DNA of 64,000 bases. It comes from Yersinia massiliensis. Its GTDB lineage: Bacteria > Pseudomonadota > Gammaproteobacteria > Enterobacterales > Enterobacteriaceae. A program made the translations under genes and the position numbers. This document shows positions 33,548 to 43,339 of this stretch, in pieces. Position 1 is the first letter of the stretch. Each line of letters begins with the position of its first letter. Under the pieces are notes generated by a model. The model did not search any database and was not told where the DNA came from. It saw nothing but the letters and a program-made list of their open reading frames with translations. The DNA lies in assembly GCF_003048255.1 (NCBI RefSeq), contig NZ_CP028487.1:3906001-3970000 (forward strand). Direction: 5' to 3'.

Positions 33548-34984
33548 TTATCTACCTGTTCGAGCCTCACTTTCAACCACCGGTTGTTGCTGGGCTGCCG
33601 CTGATGCTGCCTGCTCTTGCTTCTCTAATGTGCGGGCCAAAATAGCTGAATACAAGGGTTTGCCACCCATAAATTGAGCAATTAATGTCGCCCCTAAACA
33701 AGTCACGATCATCGGCAAAATAAGCTGATAGTTATCGGTCATTTCCAGCACCAATACGATGCCCGTCAATGGCGCACGTACCGAAGCGGCAAACAGTGCC
33801 CCCATCCCCGCGATAGCGAATGTCCCAGCCTCAATACCGTATTCAGGGAATAAGTGCGCGCAAGATAGGCCATAAGCCGTGCCGAGAATGGTCCCTAGAG
33901 CCAACATTGGGGCAAATATCCCGCCCGGAGCACCTGAGCCAAAGCACAGTAAAGTGGTGATGATTCGGGCAATGAAGATGAAGATCAACATGCCAATACT
34001 AAAGTTACCGGCCAGCGCAATGGGAATTAATGTAAACCCACCACCCACCGCTTCACCATGAATCAGTGCCAGTAAACCGCACATCCCCCCCAGCAAGCCC
34101 CCGATCAATACCAATTTGCGCCAATCACCACCATGAATACGCACAAACCAGTCTTGAGTACGAAAGATGAGTGCATTGAAAATCACGCCAACTGCACCAA
34201 AAATAATGCCCAGTATGAGATAGAGCCACAAGGAATTCAGCGGTACATCACTGAGCTTTCCGACATCAATAATGGCGCGTTCACCATTGAAATAGCGATA
34301 AACAATGGTAGAGGTGATAACCCCGACAAATACCGCTTTGATTGAAACTAGGCTATAGCGGAACTGCGAGCGCATCTCCTCAATAACGAATAAAATCCCG
34401 GCTAACGGGGCATTAAAAGCGGCAGAAAGCCCCGCAGCTGCCCCCGTCGCTAATAATGAATGCCGAGCTTCTGGGCTGCGTAGGCGGAAGATATCGACGA
34501 CCATGCGCCCGCTATTGCCCCCCATCTGCACCATCGGCCCTTCACGGCCTAACACCATGCCTGCGCCCAACGTCCCTAGGCCGCCAATAAATTTAACGGG
34601 AATAACCCGCCACCACCGCACAGGACGCATCTCTTCCATTGCGCCTTCAATTTCAGGGATCCCAGAGCCACCCGCTTCAGGCGCGAAGCGACGCACCAGA
34701 AAATACCCCACCATCGCCAAGAGCGCCGACATAATAAACGCTAGCGGCCAGACCAAAATGGCCGAGTCTGCCACCTTCGCCAGTGAGGCTAATCTTTGCT
34801 GCTGAATCCAATCGACACCGAGATCAAACGCAACCCCCAGCAAACCCGTAATCACCCCAACAAGTGCTGCCATGATAAGAATAACCAATGGGGTTTTGTC
34901 ACGGTTTACCAGTGCATGGATAAATCGCCCGCGTTTGCGCTCAGTCTCACCTTCGGAGGAGATGTTTTGTGTTGAGTCAGTCAT
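33548..34984 (-). CDS. clcA: H+/Cl- exchange transporter ClcA
   Basis: A 478-residue inner-membrane antiporter that exchanges two chloride ions for one proton and supports extreme acid resistance. The chloride-selectivity motifs are [11 protein letters not shown] (near 106-116), the gating-glutamate motif [11 protein letters not shown] (near 146-156) and [16 protein letters not shown] (near 351-366). The internal proton glutamate is in VIEEMRSQF near 202. These residues make it an exchanger rather than a channel. Both termini are polar. It is divergent from hemL. Confidence 0.97.
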   Translation of the reverse strand: MTDSTQNISSEGETERKRGRFIHALVNRDKTPLVILIMAALVGVITGLLGVAFDLGVDWIQQQRLASLAKVADSAILVWPLAFIMSALLAMVGYFLVRRFAPEAGGSGIPEIEGAMEEMRPVRWWRVIPVKFIGGLGTLGAGMVLGREGPMVQMGGNSGRMVVDIFRLRSPEARHSLLATGAAAGLSAAFNAPLAGILFVIEEMRSQFRYSLVSIKAVFVGVITSTIVYRYFNGERAIIDVGKLSDVPLNSLWLYLILGIIFGAVGVIFNALIFRTQDWFVRIHGGDWRKLVLIGGLLGGMCGLLALIHGEAVGGGFTLIPIALAGNFSIGMLIFIFIARIITTLLCFGSGAPGGIFAPMLALGTILGTAYGLSCAHLFPEYGIEAGTFAIAGMGALFAASVRAPLTGIVLVLEMTDNYQLILPMIVTCLGATLIAQFMGGKPLYSAILARTLEKQEQAASAAAQQQPVVESEARTGR

Positions 34985-35318
34985 GGTTTATATGCTTTCA
35001 CGTTGAATAATAAGTAATACAAATAAACAGTAGCCTGAGTTTAGTCTACGTCCCCATGATGTGCCTGCTTTAATCGCGACGAAATGATCTGGCTCATGGC
35101 AGGCCGTTTGAATGGCAACACATAAGTTTTGCGGCACGCTGCGCAAGCCAACAGTTTAATATACCCAATCATTTGATAACCGCTGCCAGTTCTTTAGAAT
35201 AGGCCGCAATATTCTTTTGTCAGGCGGATGTTAGTGAGGTTGATGTTGTTAAGATTGATATCGTTAAGCTGGATATCATCACCGCTCATCTCGCCAAACC
35301 CAACTCAGGAGCCCCTTT
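34985..35318. promoter_or_regulatory. Divergent intergenic region clcA / hemL
   Basis: A gap of 334 bases with no gene. It must carry the clcA and hemL promoters. Near hemL lie three imperfect 15-base repeats: GTTAGTGAGGTTGAT (35230-35244), GTTAAGATTGATATC (35248-35262) and GTTAAGCTGGATATC (35263-35277). The hemL ATG has an AGGAG ribosome site. Confidence 0.45.
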
Positions 35319-36599
35319 ATGAGCCAATCCGAAAATTTGTACGCCCAAGCTAAACAGTTAATTCCAGGTGGGGTTAACTCTCCAGTGCGTGCATTCACTG
35401 GTGTCGGTGGCGTCCCATTGTTTATCGAACGTGCCGATGGCGCTTTCTTGTTTGACGTCGATGGCAAAGCTTATATCGATTATGTCGGCTCTTGGGGTCC
35501 AATGGTGTTAGGCCACAACCACCCAGCGATTCGTCAGGCCGTGATTGAAGCCGTTGAACGTGGTTTAAGTTTCGGTGCACCAACCGAGATGGAAGTGAAA
35601 ATGGCACAGTTGGTGACCGATCTAGTCCCCACCATGGACATGGTGCGCATGGTCAACTCAGGCACCGAAGCAACCATGAGTGCCATTCGTCTGGCTCGCG
35701 GTTTCACTGGGCGCGACAAGATCATTAAGTTTGAAGGCTGCTATCACGGCCATGCGGACTGCCTGCTCGTAAAAGCCGGTTCTGGGGCGCTAACACTGGG
35801 TCAACCTAACTCACCGGGTGTCCCTGCCGATTTTGCCAAACACACGCTGACGTGTACTTATAACGATCTCGCCAGTGTGCGCGAAGCCTTTGAGCAATAC
35901 CCGCAAGAGGTGGCTTGTATCATCGTCGAACCGGTCGCCGGTAATATGAACTGCGTGCCGCCGTTGCCTGAGTTCCTGCCAGGTCTGCGCGCATTGTGTG
36001 ATGAGTTTGGTGCGCTGCTGATTATTGATGAGGTCATGACGGGTTTTCGTGTGGCACTCGCTGGCGCGCAAGATTATTACAATGTCGTCCCTGATTTAAC
36101 CTGCTTGGGTAAAATTATCGGTGGCGGCATGCCAGTGGGAGCTTTCGGTGGCCGCCGCGACGTGATGGATGCATTAGCGCCTACGGGGCCGGTCTATCAG
36201 GCAGGTACGCTGTCCGGCAACCCAATCGCTATGGCGGCGGGTTTTGCTTGTTTGACTGAAGTTGCTCAAGTGGGCATCCATGAAACCCTCACGGAGTTAA
36301 CCGACTCATTGGCAACGGGCCTGCTACATGCAGCGAAAGCAGAAAATATTCCACTCGTGGTTAACCATGTCGGCGGTATGTTCGGCATCTTCTTTACCGA
36401 TGCCGAAACCGTGACCTGCTATCAGGATGTGATGAATTGCGATGTTGAGCGCTTCAAGCGCTTCTTCCATCTGATGCTGGAAGAGGGCATTTATCTGGCA
36501 CCTTCTGCTTTCGAAGCCGGTTTTATGTCCGTGGCACACAGCAAAGAAGATATCCAGAGAACTGTGGATGCCGCACGCCGGTGCTTTGCTAAGCTTTAA
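35319..36599 (+). CDS. hemL: Glutamate-1-semialdehyde 2,1-aminomutase
   Basis: A 426-residue PLP-dependent enzyme that makes 5-aminolevulinate from glutamate-1-semialdehyde in tetrapyrrole synthesis; it supplies haem and, through CysG, siroheme. Landmarks are [17 protein letters not shown] near 16-32, [18 protein letters not shown] near 117-134, [11 protein letters not shown] near 144-154, [13 protein letters not shown] near 242-254, and the PLP lysine in [17 protein letters not shown] near residue 265. It is full length and monocistronic, convergent with fhuB. Confidence 0.98.
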   Translation: MSQSENLYAQAKQLIPGGVNSPVRAFTGVGGVPLFIERADGAFLFDVDGKAYIDYVGSWGPMVLGHNHPAIRQAVIEAVERGLSFGAPTEMEVKMAQLVTDLVPTMDMVRMVNSGTEATMSAIRLARGFTGRDKIIKFEGCYHGHADCLLVKAGSGALTLGQPNSPGVPADFAKHTLTCTYNDLASVREAFEQYPQEVACIIVEPVAGNMNCVPPLPEFLPGLRALCDEFGALLIIDEVMTGFRVALAGAQDYYNVVPDLTCLGKIIGGGMPVGAFGGRRDVMDALAPTGPVYQAGTLSGNPIAMAAGFACLTEVAQVGIHETLTELTDSLATGLLHAAKAENIPLVVNHVGGMFGIFFTDAETVTCYQDVMNCDVERFKRFFHLMLEEGIYLAPSAFEAGFMSVAHSKEDIQRTVDAARRCFAKL

Positions 36600-36633
36600 T
36601 CCGTCATCAGCATTCATTTGTCATGGCTATTAA

Positions 36634-36717
36634 GGCGTAATAGCGATTAGCGTGTAATGGCCGTTGAATGTGTAACAACAGTTAATGTGTAACAGCAGTT
36701 AACGTGCAATATGCTTA
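36634..36717 (+). repeat. 17-base tandem repeat after hemL
   Basis: About five imperfect 17-base units. The clearest are 36668-36684 (ATGTGTAACAACAGTTA) and 36685-36701 (ATGTGTAACAGCAGTTA), flanked by more diverged units starting near 36634, 36651 and 36702. It lies just downstream of the hemL stop. No coding role is apparent. Confidence 0.6.
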
Positions 36718-36767
36718 TCGCCGCCGATAAAACTCGCTGCCTAATCATGGGCGTTAATGCAAGTTTC

Positions 36768-36805
36768 AGCCATCGGCCTCAGTACCTTAACTGAGGCCGA
36801 TGGCT
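36768..36805. terminator. Long perfect hairpin between hemL and fhuB
   Basis: A perfect 15-base stem (36768-36782 with 36791-36805; core CATCGGCCTCAG/CTGAGGCCGATG) with an 8-base loop lies between convergent genes, 13 bases after the fhuB stop. There is no T-run on either strand, so it may stabilise message ends or terminate in an atypical way. Confidence 0.6.
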
Positions 36806-36818
36806 GTTCAATAAGCGC

Positions 36819-38816
36819 TTATCGCCCCTGCTTACGTAATAAATAAACGAAATACGGCGCACCGATAAACGTCGCCAACAGCCCTGCCGGAATTTGGTTC
36901 GGGAACAACAACATCCGGCCACACCAATCAGCAAAGACCATCAGCAAACCGCCCAAGATAGCGGCGATAAACAGTTGTGGGATCGCACGGCGAAAGCCCA
37001 TCATGCGCGCCATATGAGGGGCCATCAACCCGACAAAACTTAATGGCCCAACGGTTAACGTCGCCGCGGCCGTCATGGTGGCAGCCAACAGCAAAATAGC
37101 TAACCGGCTGGGCGCGAGCGCAACACCGAGGGCTCTGGCTGTCACGCTACCCAAGGGGAGGATCATTAACCAACGGCGACAAAGGGGGGCTAAGGCAATC
37201 AACACCACAGCGATGAATCCGGTACTCAATGCCTGCGAACCATCAACAGCGTAGGTAGAACCTGAAATCCATGCCAATAACCCGCGCATGCGTGGATCGC
37301 CACTGGCTAGCAGCATGGTGATGACCGTGGTAAAGGCGGTGCTTAGTGCGATCCCCGCCAAAAGCATTCTACTTGGGGAGAACCCGCCCCGCCCTGCGAC
37401 GACCAGTATCAGCAGCAAAGTGAGCGCGGCCCCTACACTGCCCGCCGGCAGTAACCACGCCAACGCATTACCGGGTACGATGAACATCATAATGACCACG
37501 CCGAAAGACGCGCCGGAACTGATCCCTAATACTTCGGGGCTCGCCATCGGGTTACCGGTCAATTTTTGAATCAACGTCCCCGCGACTGCCAACATCATAC
37601 CCGCGGCTAACGCCGCCAATACCCGTGGCCAACGCCAATGCAGCAAAGCCTGCAAATCATCACCGCGGATCCAAGTCCAACCTTGGCTGTCGCGGCCAAA
37701 CATCAGGGCCACCGTCAATCCGGCCAGTAACAGCAGTAAACCGGCACTGATCCATAGCCCCAAACGCTGCCGTTCAGCGGGCACATTGTCACCAAAATCC
37801 ATCGACGGCGCCATGGCGTTGTGCAGACGGGGCAGTAACCATAATAACAGCGGTGCACCAATCAATGCCGTCGCCGCGCCGGTGGGGATCTCCCGCCAAA
37901 CTTGCGCCAACCAAACAATGCCCTGATCCGTCACCCACAGCAGCAAAGCGCCCAGTAAGGGTGCCAATATAAGGCGCTGTGATAACCGCCGCGCACCGAG
38001 AATTTTTGCCAGCAGAGGAGCAAATAAGCCGATAAACCCAATCACACCCACGGCATTGACCAACATGGCGCTGAAGATAATGGCTAACCCCAGTGCGCTA
38101 AGACGCGCCAGCGATAGCCCCAACCCCAAGTTACGCGCTACGCCATCATCAAGCCCCAACAGGGTGAGTGGGCGAATCAGCAATGCTGCTAATAAGCAGG
38201 TTATCAGCAAGCGTGGTAGCAAAAACTGCACCGTGCTCCAATCCTGTTGATTTAAAGCGCCACTGCTCCACAAGAACAACCCTTGCAGTTGGTCATAATT
38301 GAACAGCGCCAGTAAGTTACTGACCGCACTACAATATAAGCCGAGCACCAACCCAGCCAGTATCAACGTGACAGGTGACATTCGTTTGCCCCACGCCACG
38401 CCAAAAACCAGCACACCGATGGTAATACCCCCAGCCATAGCGGCCAATTGGCGAGTCAGTTCACCGCCAGGCAACATCCACAATGTGGCAATGGTTAAGC
38501 CCAACTGGGCTCCAGCAGCCACACCTAGCGTGGCTGGCTCAGCCAGCGGATTACGCAGTACTTGCTGGAACAGCACCCCAACCAGCCCTAATCCAGCACC
38601 GGTAAGTAATGCCACGACGAGACGGGGCAATTGACTGTAGTGGAATAACATCTGACGCACGTCATCACTGTCAGGCTGCCATAATGCTTCGCGCCAAAGT
38701 GCAACCGGCAGTAATTGGTGAAGATTATGCAGTGTTAATGCCACCGCAATGATCAACAACAAACCCAGCAATCCCGTAGGCAGCAGCCAGCTTTTACGCA
38801 GGTGTTTGACCATCAT
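36819..38816 (-). CDS. fhuB: Ferric hydroxamate ABC transporter, permease FhuB
   Basis: A 665-residue inner-membrane permease for ferric hydroxamate siderophores. It is a fused duplication of two FecCD-type permeases: each half has a long hydrophobic array and the conserved GxxxQxxxxNPLAxPxxLG-like segment (LFQQVLRNPLAEPATLG near residue 83, and LIQKLTGNPMASPEVLG near 420). Each half ends with the GFIGLFAPLLAK or SFVGLMAPHMAR segment that docks to FhuC. The start overlaps the fhuD stop (ATGA). It is the last gene of fhuCDB. Confidence 0.97.
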   Translation of the reverse strand: MMVKHLRKSWLLPTGLLGLLLIIAVALTLHNLHQLLPVALWREALWQPDSDDVRQMLFHYSQLPRLVVALLTGAGLGLVGVLFQQVLRNPLAEPATLGVAAGAQLGLTIATLWMLPGGELTRQLAAMAGGITIGVLVFGVAWGKRMSPVTLILAGLVLGLYCSAVSNLLALFNYDQLQGLFLWSSGALNQQDWSTVQFLLPRLLITCLLAALLIRPLTLLGLDDGVARNLGLGLSLARLSALGLAIIFSAMLVNAVGVIGFIGLFAPLLAKILGARRLSQRLILAPLLGALLLWVTDQGIVWLAQVWREIPTGAATALIGAPLLLWLLPRLHNAMAPSMDFGDNVPAERQRLGLWISAGLLLLLAGLTVALMFGRDSQGWTWIRGDDLQALLHWRWPRVLAALAAGMMLAVAGTLIQKLTGNPMASPEVLGISSGASFGVVIMMFIVPGNALAWLLPAGSVGAALTLLLILVVAGRGGFSPSRMLLAGIALSTAFTTVITMLLASGDPRMRGLLAWISGSTYAVDGSQALSTGFIAVVLIALAPLCRRWLMILPLGSVTARALGVALAPSRLAILLLAATMTAAATLTVGPLSFVGLMAPHMARMMGFRRAIPQLFIAAILGGLLMVFADWCGRMLLFPNQIPAGLLATFIGAPYFVYLLRKQGR

Positions 38817-39745
38817 GATGCTTTACCCCATACCGGTTCTAACAGGCGGACAAAACGCATGGCAGATAGCGTCGATCCATAGAACCAAACTGGCGGTAAT
38901 ATGCGTAATTGATTTTCACGAACAAAAGACATGGATTGCCACAATGGGGTACGCTCAACTTGCTGTAAAATCTCGCTATTGCCGTGGCTAAAGCAAATGG
39001 CCTGCCCCGGTTTTATCATCGCTAAACGCTCAATCCCAACCACCGTGCTGCCCCAAAGGTTAGTCTCCCCTTGCCAAGCATTTTTAATGTTCAACTCGTC
39101 CAAAACATCCTGAAACAAGCTGCCCTGACCGACGACCAATGCGTGGCGGGTATCCAGTAGGGAAAACATAAGTAATGATCGCTGCCCGTGATCAGCGAAG
39201 CGCTGACGAGCAGCCAGCATAAAGTTTTTAAAATCAGCGATATGCTGCTCTGCCGCTGCTTCCAATCCTAGCCGTTGCCCCAATGCTCGTAAGGAGTTCT
39301 TGCCCACCGCCAGTGGAGAACTGCCTTCTTCGTTGAAGGCAAAACTCATGGAGGGAGCGATAGGTGCGAGCATTTGCGGTGAGGGGCCAAAGCCTTTCGA
39401 CATCAGGATCAACGACGGAGCCATTTGCTGGAGCAATTCCAGATTGGGTTCAGTGCGCTGGCCAACATCAATGACGCTAGCGGGCAGTACGGGTTCTTCA
39501 ACCCATAATCGGTAATTATGGGTATCTGCCACGCCATATGGCGTAACGCCGAGTGAGAGCAGCAGTTCCGTCGGTAGCCATTCCAACGCAACGACACGCT
39601 GACTATCCAATACAGGCGAAGCCGACGCCCAACTCGGCAATGAAGACAGTAATGGCGAGAGCGCCAACGCCGTGAGTAACTTACGGCGAGTGCGATCAGG
39701 CGCGTCTAGCGGGGATTGAATCATAGGTCGCGTGGTTTTCATCAA
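38813..39745 (-). CDS. fhuD: Ferric hydroxamate periplasmic binding protein FhuD
   Basis: A 310-residue periplasmic binding protein for hydroxamate siderophores. The N-terminus has a twin-arginine-like signal (DRTRRKLLTALALSPLLSSL, followed by the SWASA cleavage site). Mature landmarks are VVALEWLPTELLLSLGV, PYGVADTHNYRLWVEEP, DVGQRTEPNLELLQQM and the C-terminal VWFYGSTLSAMRFVRLLE, all typical of FhuD. Both ends overlap neighbours by four bases (ATGA), giving a tightly coupled fhuC-fhuD-fhuB operon. Confidence 0.96.
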   Translation of the reverse strand: MMKTTRPMIQSPLDAPDRTRRKLLTALALSPLLSSLPSWASASPVLDSQRVVALEWLPTELLLSLGVTPYGVADTHNYRLWVEEPVLPASVIDVGQRTEPNLELLQQMAPSLILMSKGFGPSPQMLAPIAPSMSFAFNEEGSSPLAVGKNSLRALGQRLGLEAAAEQHIADFKNFMLAARQRFADHGQRSLLMFSLLDTRHALVVGQGSLFQDVLDELNIKNAWQGETNLWGSTVVGIERLAMIKPGQAICFSHGNSEILQQVERTPLWQSMSFVRENQLRILPPVWFYGSTLSAMRFVRLLEPVWGKAS

Positions 39746-40536
39746 TACACGAAACTTACCGGCGCACCACCGGCCGGATGCGGCAAGATTCCCATCGGAA
39801 TACCGTAAATTTGTTCTAATACCGCCCCTTGCATCAGGCTGTCAGCAGGGCCTTGGGCTATCATTTCCCCGCCACGCAATGCCACTAAATGGTCACAGTA
39901 GCGGGCCGCCATATTGATATCATGCAGTACGGCAATGACCGTCAAGCCGCGTTCACGGCTAAGGCGCTGAATCAGCCCTAACACTTCGACTTGATGAGCG
40001 ATGTCCAACGCCGAGGTCGGTTCATCCAGCAACAGGCAGCGACTATTTTGCGCCACCATCATCGCCAGCCATGCACGCTGGCGTTCACCGCCAGATAAGC
40101 TATCCACTAACCGGTTCGCTAGCGGCTTTAAATCCACCAGCGCGATCGCCTCTTCTACCTGTTGGCGGTCTTCCTGCCGAAAACGCCCTAACGCACCATG
40201 CCACGGGTAACGGCCAATCGCGACTAATTCACGCACTGTCATCCCTTCCGCCGCAGGCAACTGTTGTGGCAAATAGGCCACCTCACGAGCAAAGGCTTTA
40301 TTGTCCCATAACGCCAATGGCACATCATTGAGCAAGGCTTCGCCACTTGAAGGCGGTTGATGACGACCCAGCATTTTTAATAGCGTCGATTTGCCGGAAC
40401 CATTATGCCCAATCAGCCCGCAGACTTTCCCTTGAGGAAAGGTCAATGACAGTGGCTGCAATAAGGTTCGCCCAGGAACTGAAAAACTCAGCCCTTGGAG
40501 TGTGAAGATGCTGGATTGGCTTGCCTGTTGGTCCAA
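39742..40536 (-). CDS. fhuC: Ferric hydroxamate ABC transporter, ATPase FhuC
   Basis: A 264-residue ABC ATPase energising FhuB. It shows GLIGHNGSGKSTLLKMLGRH (Walker A near residues 44-55), LPQQLPAAEGMTVRELVAIG, the signature DSLSGGERQRAWLAMM, Walker [17 protein letters not shown] and the switch His in VLHDINMAARYCDH. No ATG is available near the start. The TTG at 40536 has a CAGGG ribosome site seven bases upstream and gives the family length; another TTG at 40569 lacks one. A Fur box lies just upstream. It is the first gene of the operon. Confidence 0.94.
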   Translation of the reverse strand: MDQQASQSSIFTLQGLSFSVPGRTLLQPLSLTFPQGKVCGLIGHNGSGKSTLLKMLGRHQPPSSGEALLNDVPLALWDNKAFAREVAYLPQQLPAAEGMTVRELVAIGRYPWHGALGRFRQEDRQQVEEAIALVDLKPLANRLVDSLSGGERQRAWLAMMVAQNSRCLLLDEPTSALDIAHQVEVLGLIQRLSRERGLTVIAVLHDINMAARYCDHLVALRGGEMIAQGPADSLMQGAVLEQIYGIPMGILPHPAGGAPVSFVY

Positions 40537-40588
40537 GATAATGCCCTGCTTTGCGCGATTAAGTATCAAGCGAGAAGATAAATCTAAA

Positions 40589-40620
40589 CGATAATAATTA
40601 TCAAAGTGAAATAATTATCA
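40589..40620 (-). promoter_or_regulatory. Fur box of the fhuCDB operon
   Basis: GATAATAATTATC (40590-40602) is a perfect palindrome and matches the 7-1-7 Fur model TGATAATNATTATCA at 14 of 15 positions. A second half-matching ATAATTATCA follows at 40611-40620, suggesting extended Fur binding. Iron repression of fhuCDB is the expected outcome. Confidence 0.8.
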
Positions 40621-40691
40621 AAGCCGGTAGTTTATGCGTAACCCACGGCGAACTGCAAGCGCTAAGCCAGCCGATTTAGCGGGATAACAGG

Positions 40692-40727
40692 CAAAAAAAA
40701 GACCCTTCGAACATAGCGCCGAAGGGC
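40692..40727 (-). terminator. Intrinsic terminator of mrcB
   Basis: CCCTTCG (40703-40709) pairs with CGAAGGG (40720-40726). On the minus strand the stem is followed by eight T (A-run 40693-40700). It lies 22 bases after the mrcB stop. Confidence 0.9.
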
Positions 40728-40748
40728 CTTGGTTTTCAGAACAGCAAG

Positions 40749-43232
40749 TTACTGCCCGAACATATCTTTGATCCAACCCGCGACACCGTCGCCGTCAGCT
40801 TTTGGTTGCTCCGCCGGTGCTGCTGCCTGACACAGCCCTTGCGGATTCTCCGTCCATACCGGAATCGAGCGCATACCCCCGCCGTCACCGCAGACAAAGT
40901 TACCTGCTGAGTCAATGTTCATCTGGTTAATCCCTTCCGGTGGCTGCAATACCAACGGCAATGGCGTTTGGTTTTCCAGATAGCGGCGATATAAAGTCAA
41001 TGCGCCGTTAGCACCGGTTAATTTGGCTGGGCCGTTATTGTCACGTCCTACCCAAGCAATCGCCACTTCCTTACCGTCGATACCCGCAAACCAGCTATCA
41101 CGCAGATCATTGGTGGTACCGGTTTTTGCCGCCAGATTGTATTTAGAGAATTTCACTGACAGTGAGCGCGAGGTTCCGCGGGCAACACCTTGTTGCATCG
41201 CATACAACGTCAAATACGCGGCCTGTGGTGGCACCATACGTTCTGCCTGCGGGAAACTTTGATACAGCACAGTCCCGTCTTCGGCAATGACGGATCGTAC
41301 CGCCGATAATGGCGCACGATTCCCGCCACTGGCGATGGTTTGATACTCCTGCGCCACTTCAACCGGCGTTAAGTCAATGGCCCCCAACAACATGGCAGGC
41401 ACTGGATTAATCACCGATTTCGGGATACCCAAACGCTGTAACATCGCTGTTATCTGATCCAGCCCAACCGACATCCCCAGATTCACCGTCGGCACGTTCA
41501 GCGAGTTCGCCAGCGCATCGACCAACATCACCTGGCCACGGAACTGGCGGTCATAGTTTTTCGGCTGCCACGACGAGCCATTCGGCAGCTTGATAGACAG
41601 TGGTTGATCCGACAGCCACGTATTCAAGCGGTATTTATCTGGCTCACTAAGAGCCGTCAGATAAGTCGGCGGCTTGGCGAGTGACCCAACCAAACGGCGC
41701 GCCTGCATTGCTCGGTTAAAACCGGCAAATTGCGGCTGTGCACCACCTACCATGGCACGAACTTCACCGCTGAAGCGATCGACAACCACCATCGCCGCTT
41801 CCAAATCATCTAAGTGACGCGCTGCTCGCAGAGCAGGAATGCCGTCTTCGATGGCTTTTTCTGCTGCATCTTGGGAAACCGGATCCAGCGTGGTGAAAAT
41901 CTTCACGCCGGACAGATCGTTGTACTTATCACCCAGTTTTTGTTGCAGCTCTTGACGCACCATCTGCATAAACGCAGGCTGAGGCGTAATGACACCGCCT
42001 TTCGGCTGAACGCCCAATGGGCGTGCGCTAAGCATGGTGTAAAGCTCGGCGTCGATCACGCCCTGATTCTGCAACAGGCGCAGCACCAGATTACGGCGTT
42101 CAAGGGCCAGTTTAGGGTTACGCCACGGGTTATACAGCGACGCACCTTTCACCATCCCTACCAGCATAGCTTGCTGGTCGAGGCTCAGCTCATCCACTGG
42201 ACGCCCAAAGTAATACAGGCTCGCCAACGGGAAACCACGAATCTGATCACTGCCACTCTGACCGAGGTACACTTCGTTCAGATAAAGCTCCAGAATGCGA
42301 TCTTTGCTGTAACGATAATCCACCAACAGCGCCATGTAGGCTTCGTTGGCTTTACGCCACAGCGAACGTTCGTTAGTCAGGAACAGGTTTTTGACTAACT
42401 GCTGCGTGAGGGTACTCCCGCCCTGCACCGCCTTACCGGCCGTCAGGTTAGCCAGCATCGCACGGCCAATTGAATATGGGCTGATACCATCATGCTCATA
42501 GAAATGGCGGTCTTCTGTTGCCAGCAAGGTGTCCACCAGCAAATCGGGGAAACCGGCACGTGGCACAAACAGGCGCTGCTCACCGTTAGGGGATTGCAGC
42601 ATGGTAATCAGCTTAGGATCGAGGCGTAAAAAGCCAAAATCACGCTGACTGTCCAGATTTTGAATCTGGGCTAGACGATCGTTTTTAAACACTAAGCGGG
42701 CGCGAATTTGGCCCTCTTTGGCATCAGGGAAATCAAACGGTCGGCGTAAGATCTCAATATTATCGCCCTGCACGGTAAACTCACCTGGGCGAGTCATGCG
42801 GCTCACCTGACGGTATTGCATCCCTTCCAGCAGATCGACCATCTCTTTTTTGCTGTAGGACATGCCCGGTTCGAGGTTAACCATACGGCCATAGACGGCG
42901 GCGGGCAGTTGCCACACTTTGCCATCGATACGGCTGCGGATTTGCGAATCGAGGTACACCCCATAAACGGCTAACACAACGGCACCGACCAAGAACAGTT
43001 TGATCAATAACCCAAGCCAGCGGCGTTTTTTGCGGGGGGGACGTGATGCTACCTTTCTTGGCATCGGTTCTTCCTCGTCGTCATAGTCATCATCGTCGTG
43101 GTCGTCATCATCCAAATAGTCTTCTTCGTATTCATCTTCATCACGCCGCCGGCGCAGTGGCCGTTTCGGTGCGGCTTTGGGTTGGGCTTTCTTGCCCTTG
43201 CGCCCTATTGGCTCGCGATCATCCCCAGACAT
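40749..43232 (-). CDS. mrcB: Bifunctional penicillin-binding protein 1B
   Basis: An 827-residue class A PBP that polymerises and cross-links peptidoglycan. The cytoplasmic N-terminus is very acidic and basic in blocks ([20 protein letters not shown] near 34-53). The transmembrane segment is near 74-94 ([20 protein letters not shown]). The UB2H domain is near 110-200. The transglycosylase shows [16 protein letters not shown] (catalytic Glu near 240) and [15 protein letters not shown]. The transpeptidase shows the SxxK serine in [16 protein letters not shown] in NSLNVP, and the KTGT in AAKTGTTND. All catalytic motifs are intact. It lies downstream of hrpB. Confidence 0.98.
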   Translation of the reverse strand: MSGDDREPIGRKGKKAQPKAAPKRPLRRRRDEDEYEEDYLDDDDHDDDDYDDEEEPMPRKVASRPPRKKRRWLGLLIKLFLVGAVVLAVYGVYLDSQIRSRIDGKVWQLPAAVYGRMVNLEPGMSYSKKEMVDLLEGMQYRQVSRMTRPGEFTVQGDNIEILRRPFDFPDAKEGQIRARLVFKNDRLAQIQNLDSQRDFGFLRLDPKLITMLQSPNGEQRLFVPRAGFPDLLVDTLLATEDRHFYEHDGISPYSIGRAMLANLTAGKAVQGGSTLTQQLVKNLFLTNERSLWRKANEAYMALLVDYRYSKDRILELYLNEVYLGQSGSDQIRGFPLASLYYFGRPVDELSLDQQAMLVGMVKGASLYNPWRNPKLALERRNLVLRLLQNQGVIDAELYTMLSARPLGVQPKGGVITPQPAFMQMVRQELQQKLGDKYNDLSGVKIFTTLDPVSQDAAEKAIEDGIPALRAARHLDDLEAAMVVVDRFSGEVRAMVGGAQPQFAGFNRAMQARRLVGSLAKPPTYLTALSEPDKYRLNTWLSDQPLSIKLPNGSSWQPKNYDRQFRGQVMLVDALANSLNVPTVNLGMSVGLDQITAMLQRLGIPKSVINPVPAMLLGAIDLTPVEVAQEYQTIASGGNRAPLSAVRSVIAEDGTVLYQSFPQAERMVPPQAAYLTLYAMQQGVARGTSRSLSVKFSKYNLAAKTGTTNDLRDSWFAGIDGKEVAIAWVGRDNNGPAKLTGANGALTLYRRYLENQTPLPLVLQPPEGINQMNIDSAGNFVCGDGGGMRSIPVWTENPQGLCQAAAPAEQPKADGDGVAGWIKDMFGQ

Positions 43233-43339
43233 GTCTTTCTCTCCACGCGCATTGGCGATTATTGCGGCTTAATGTGTTCCCCAATGCCCTTAATGGAAAG
43301 GGGAAACATCTGAAATTATGGGTGGTTAACCAGAGGATA

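Noticed and set aside
41814-42398. 194-codon open frame antisense to mrcB
   Set aside because: It lies fully inside conserved PBP1B domains and has no start site or recognisable product.
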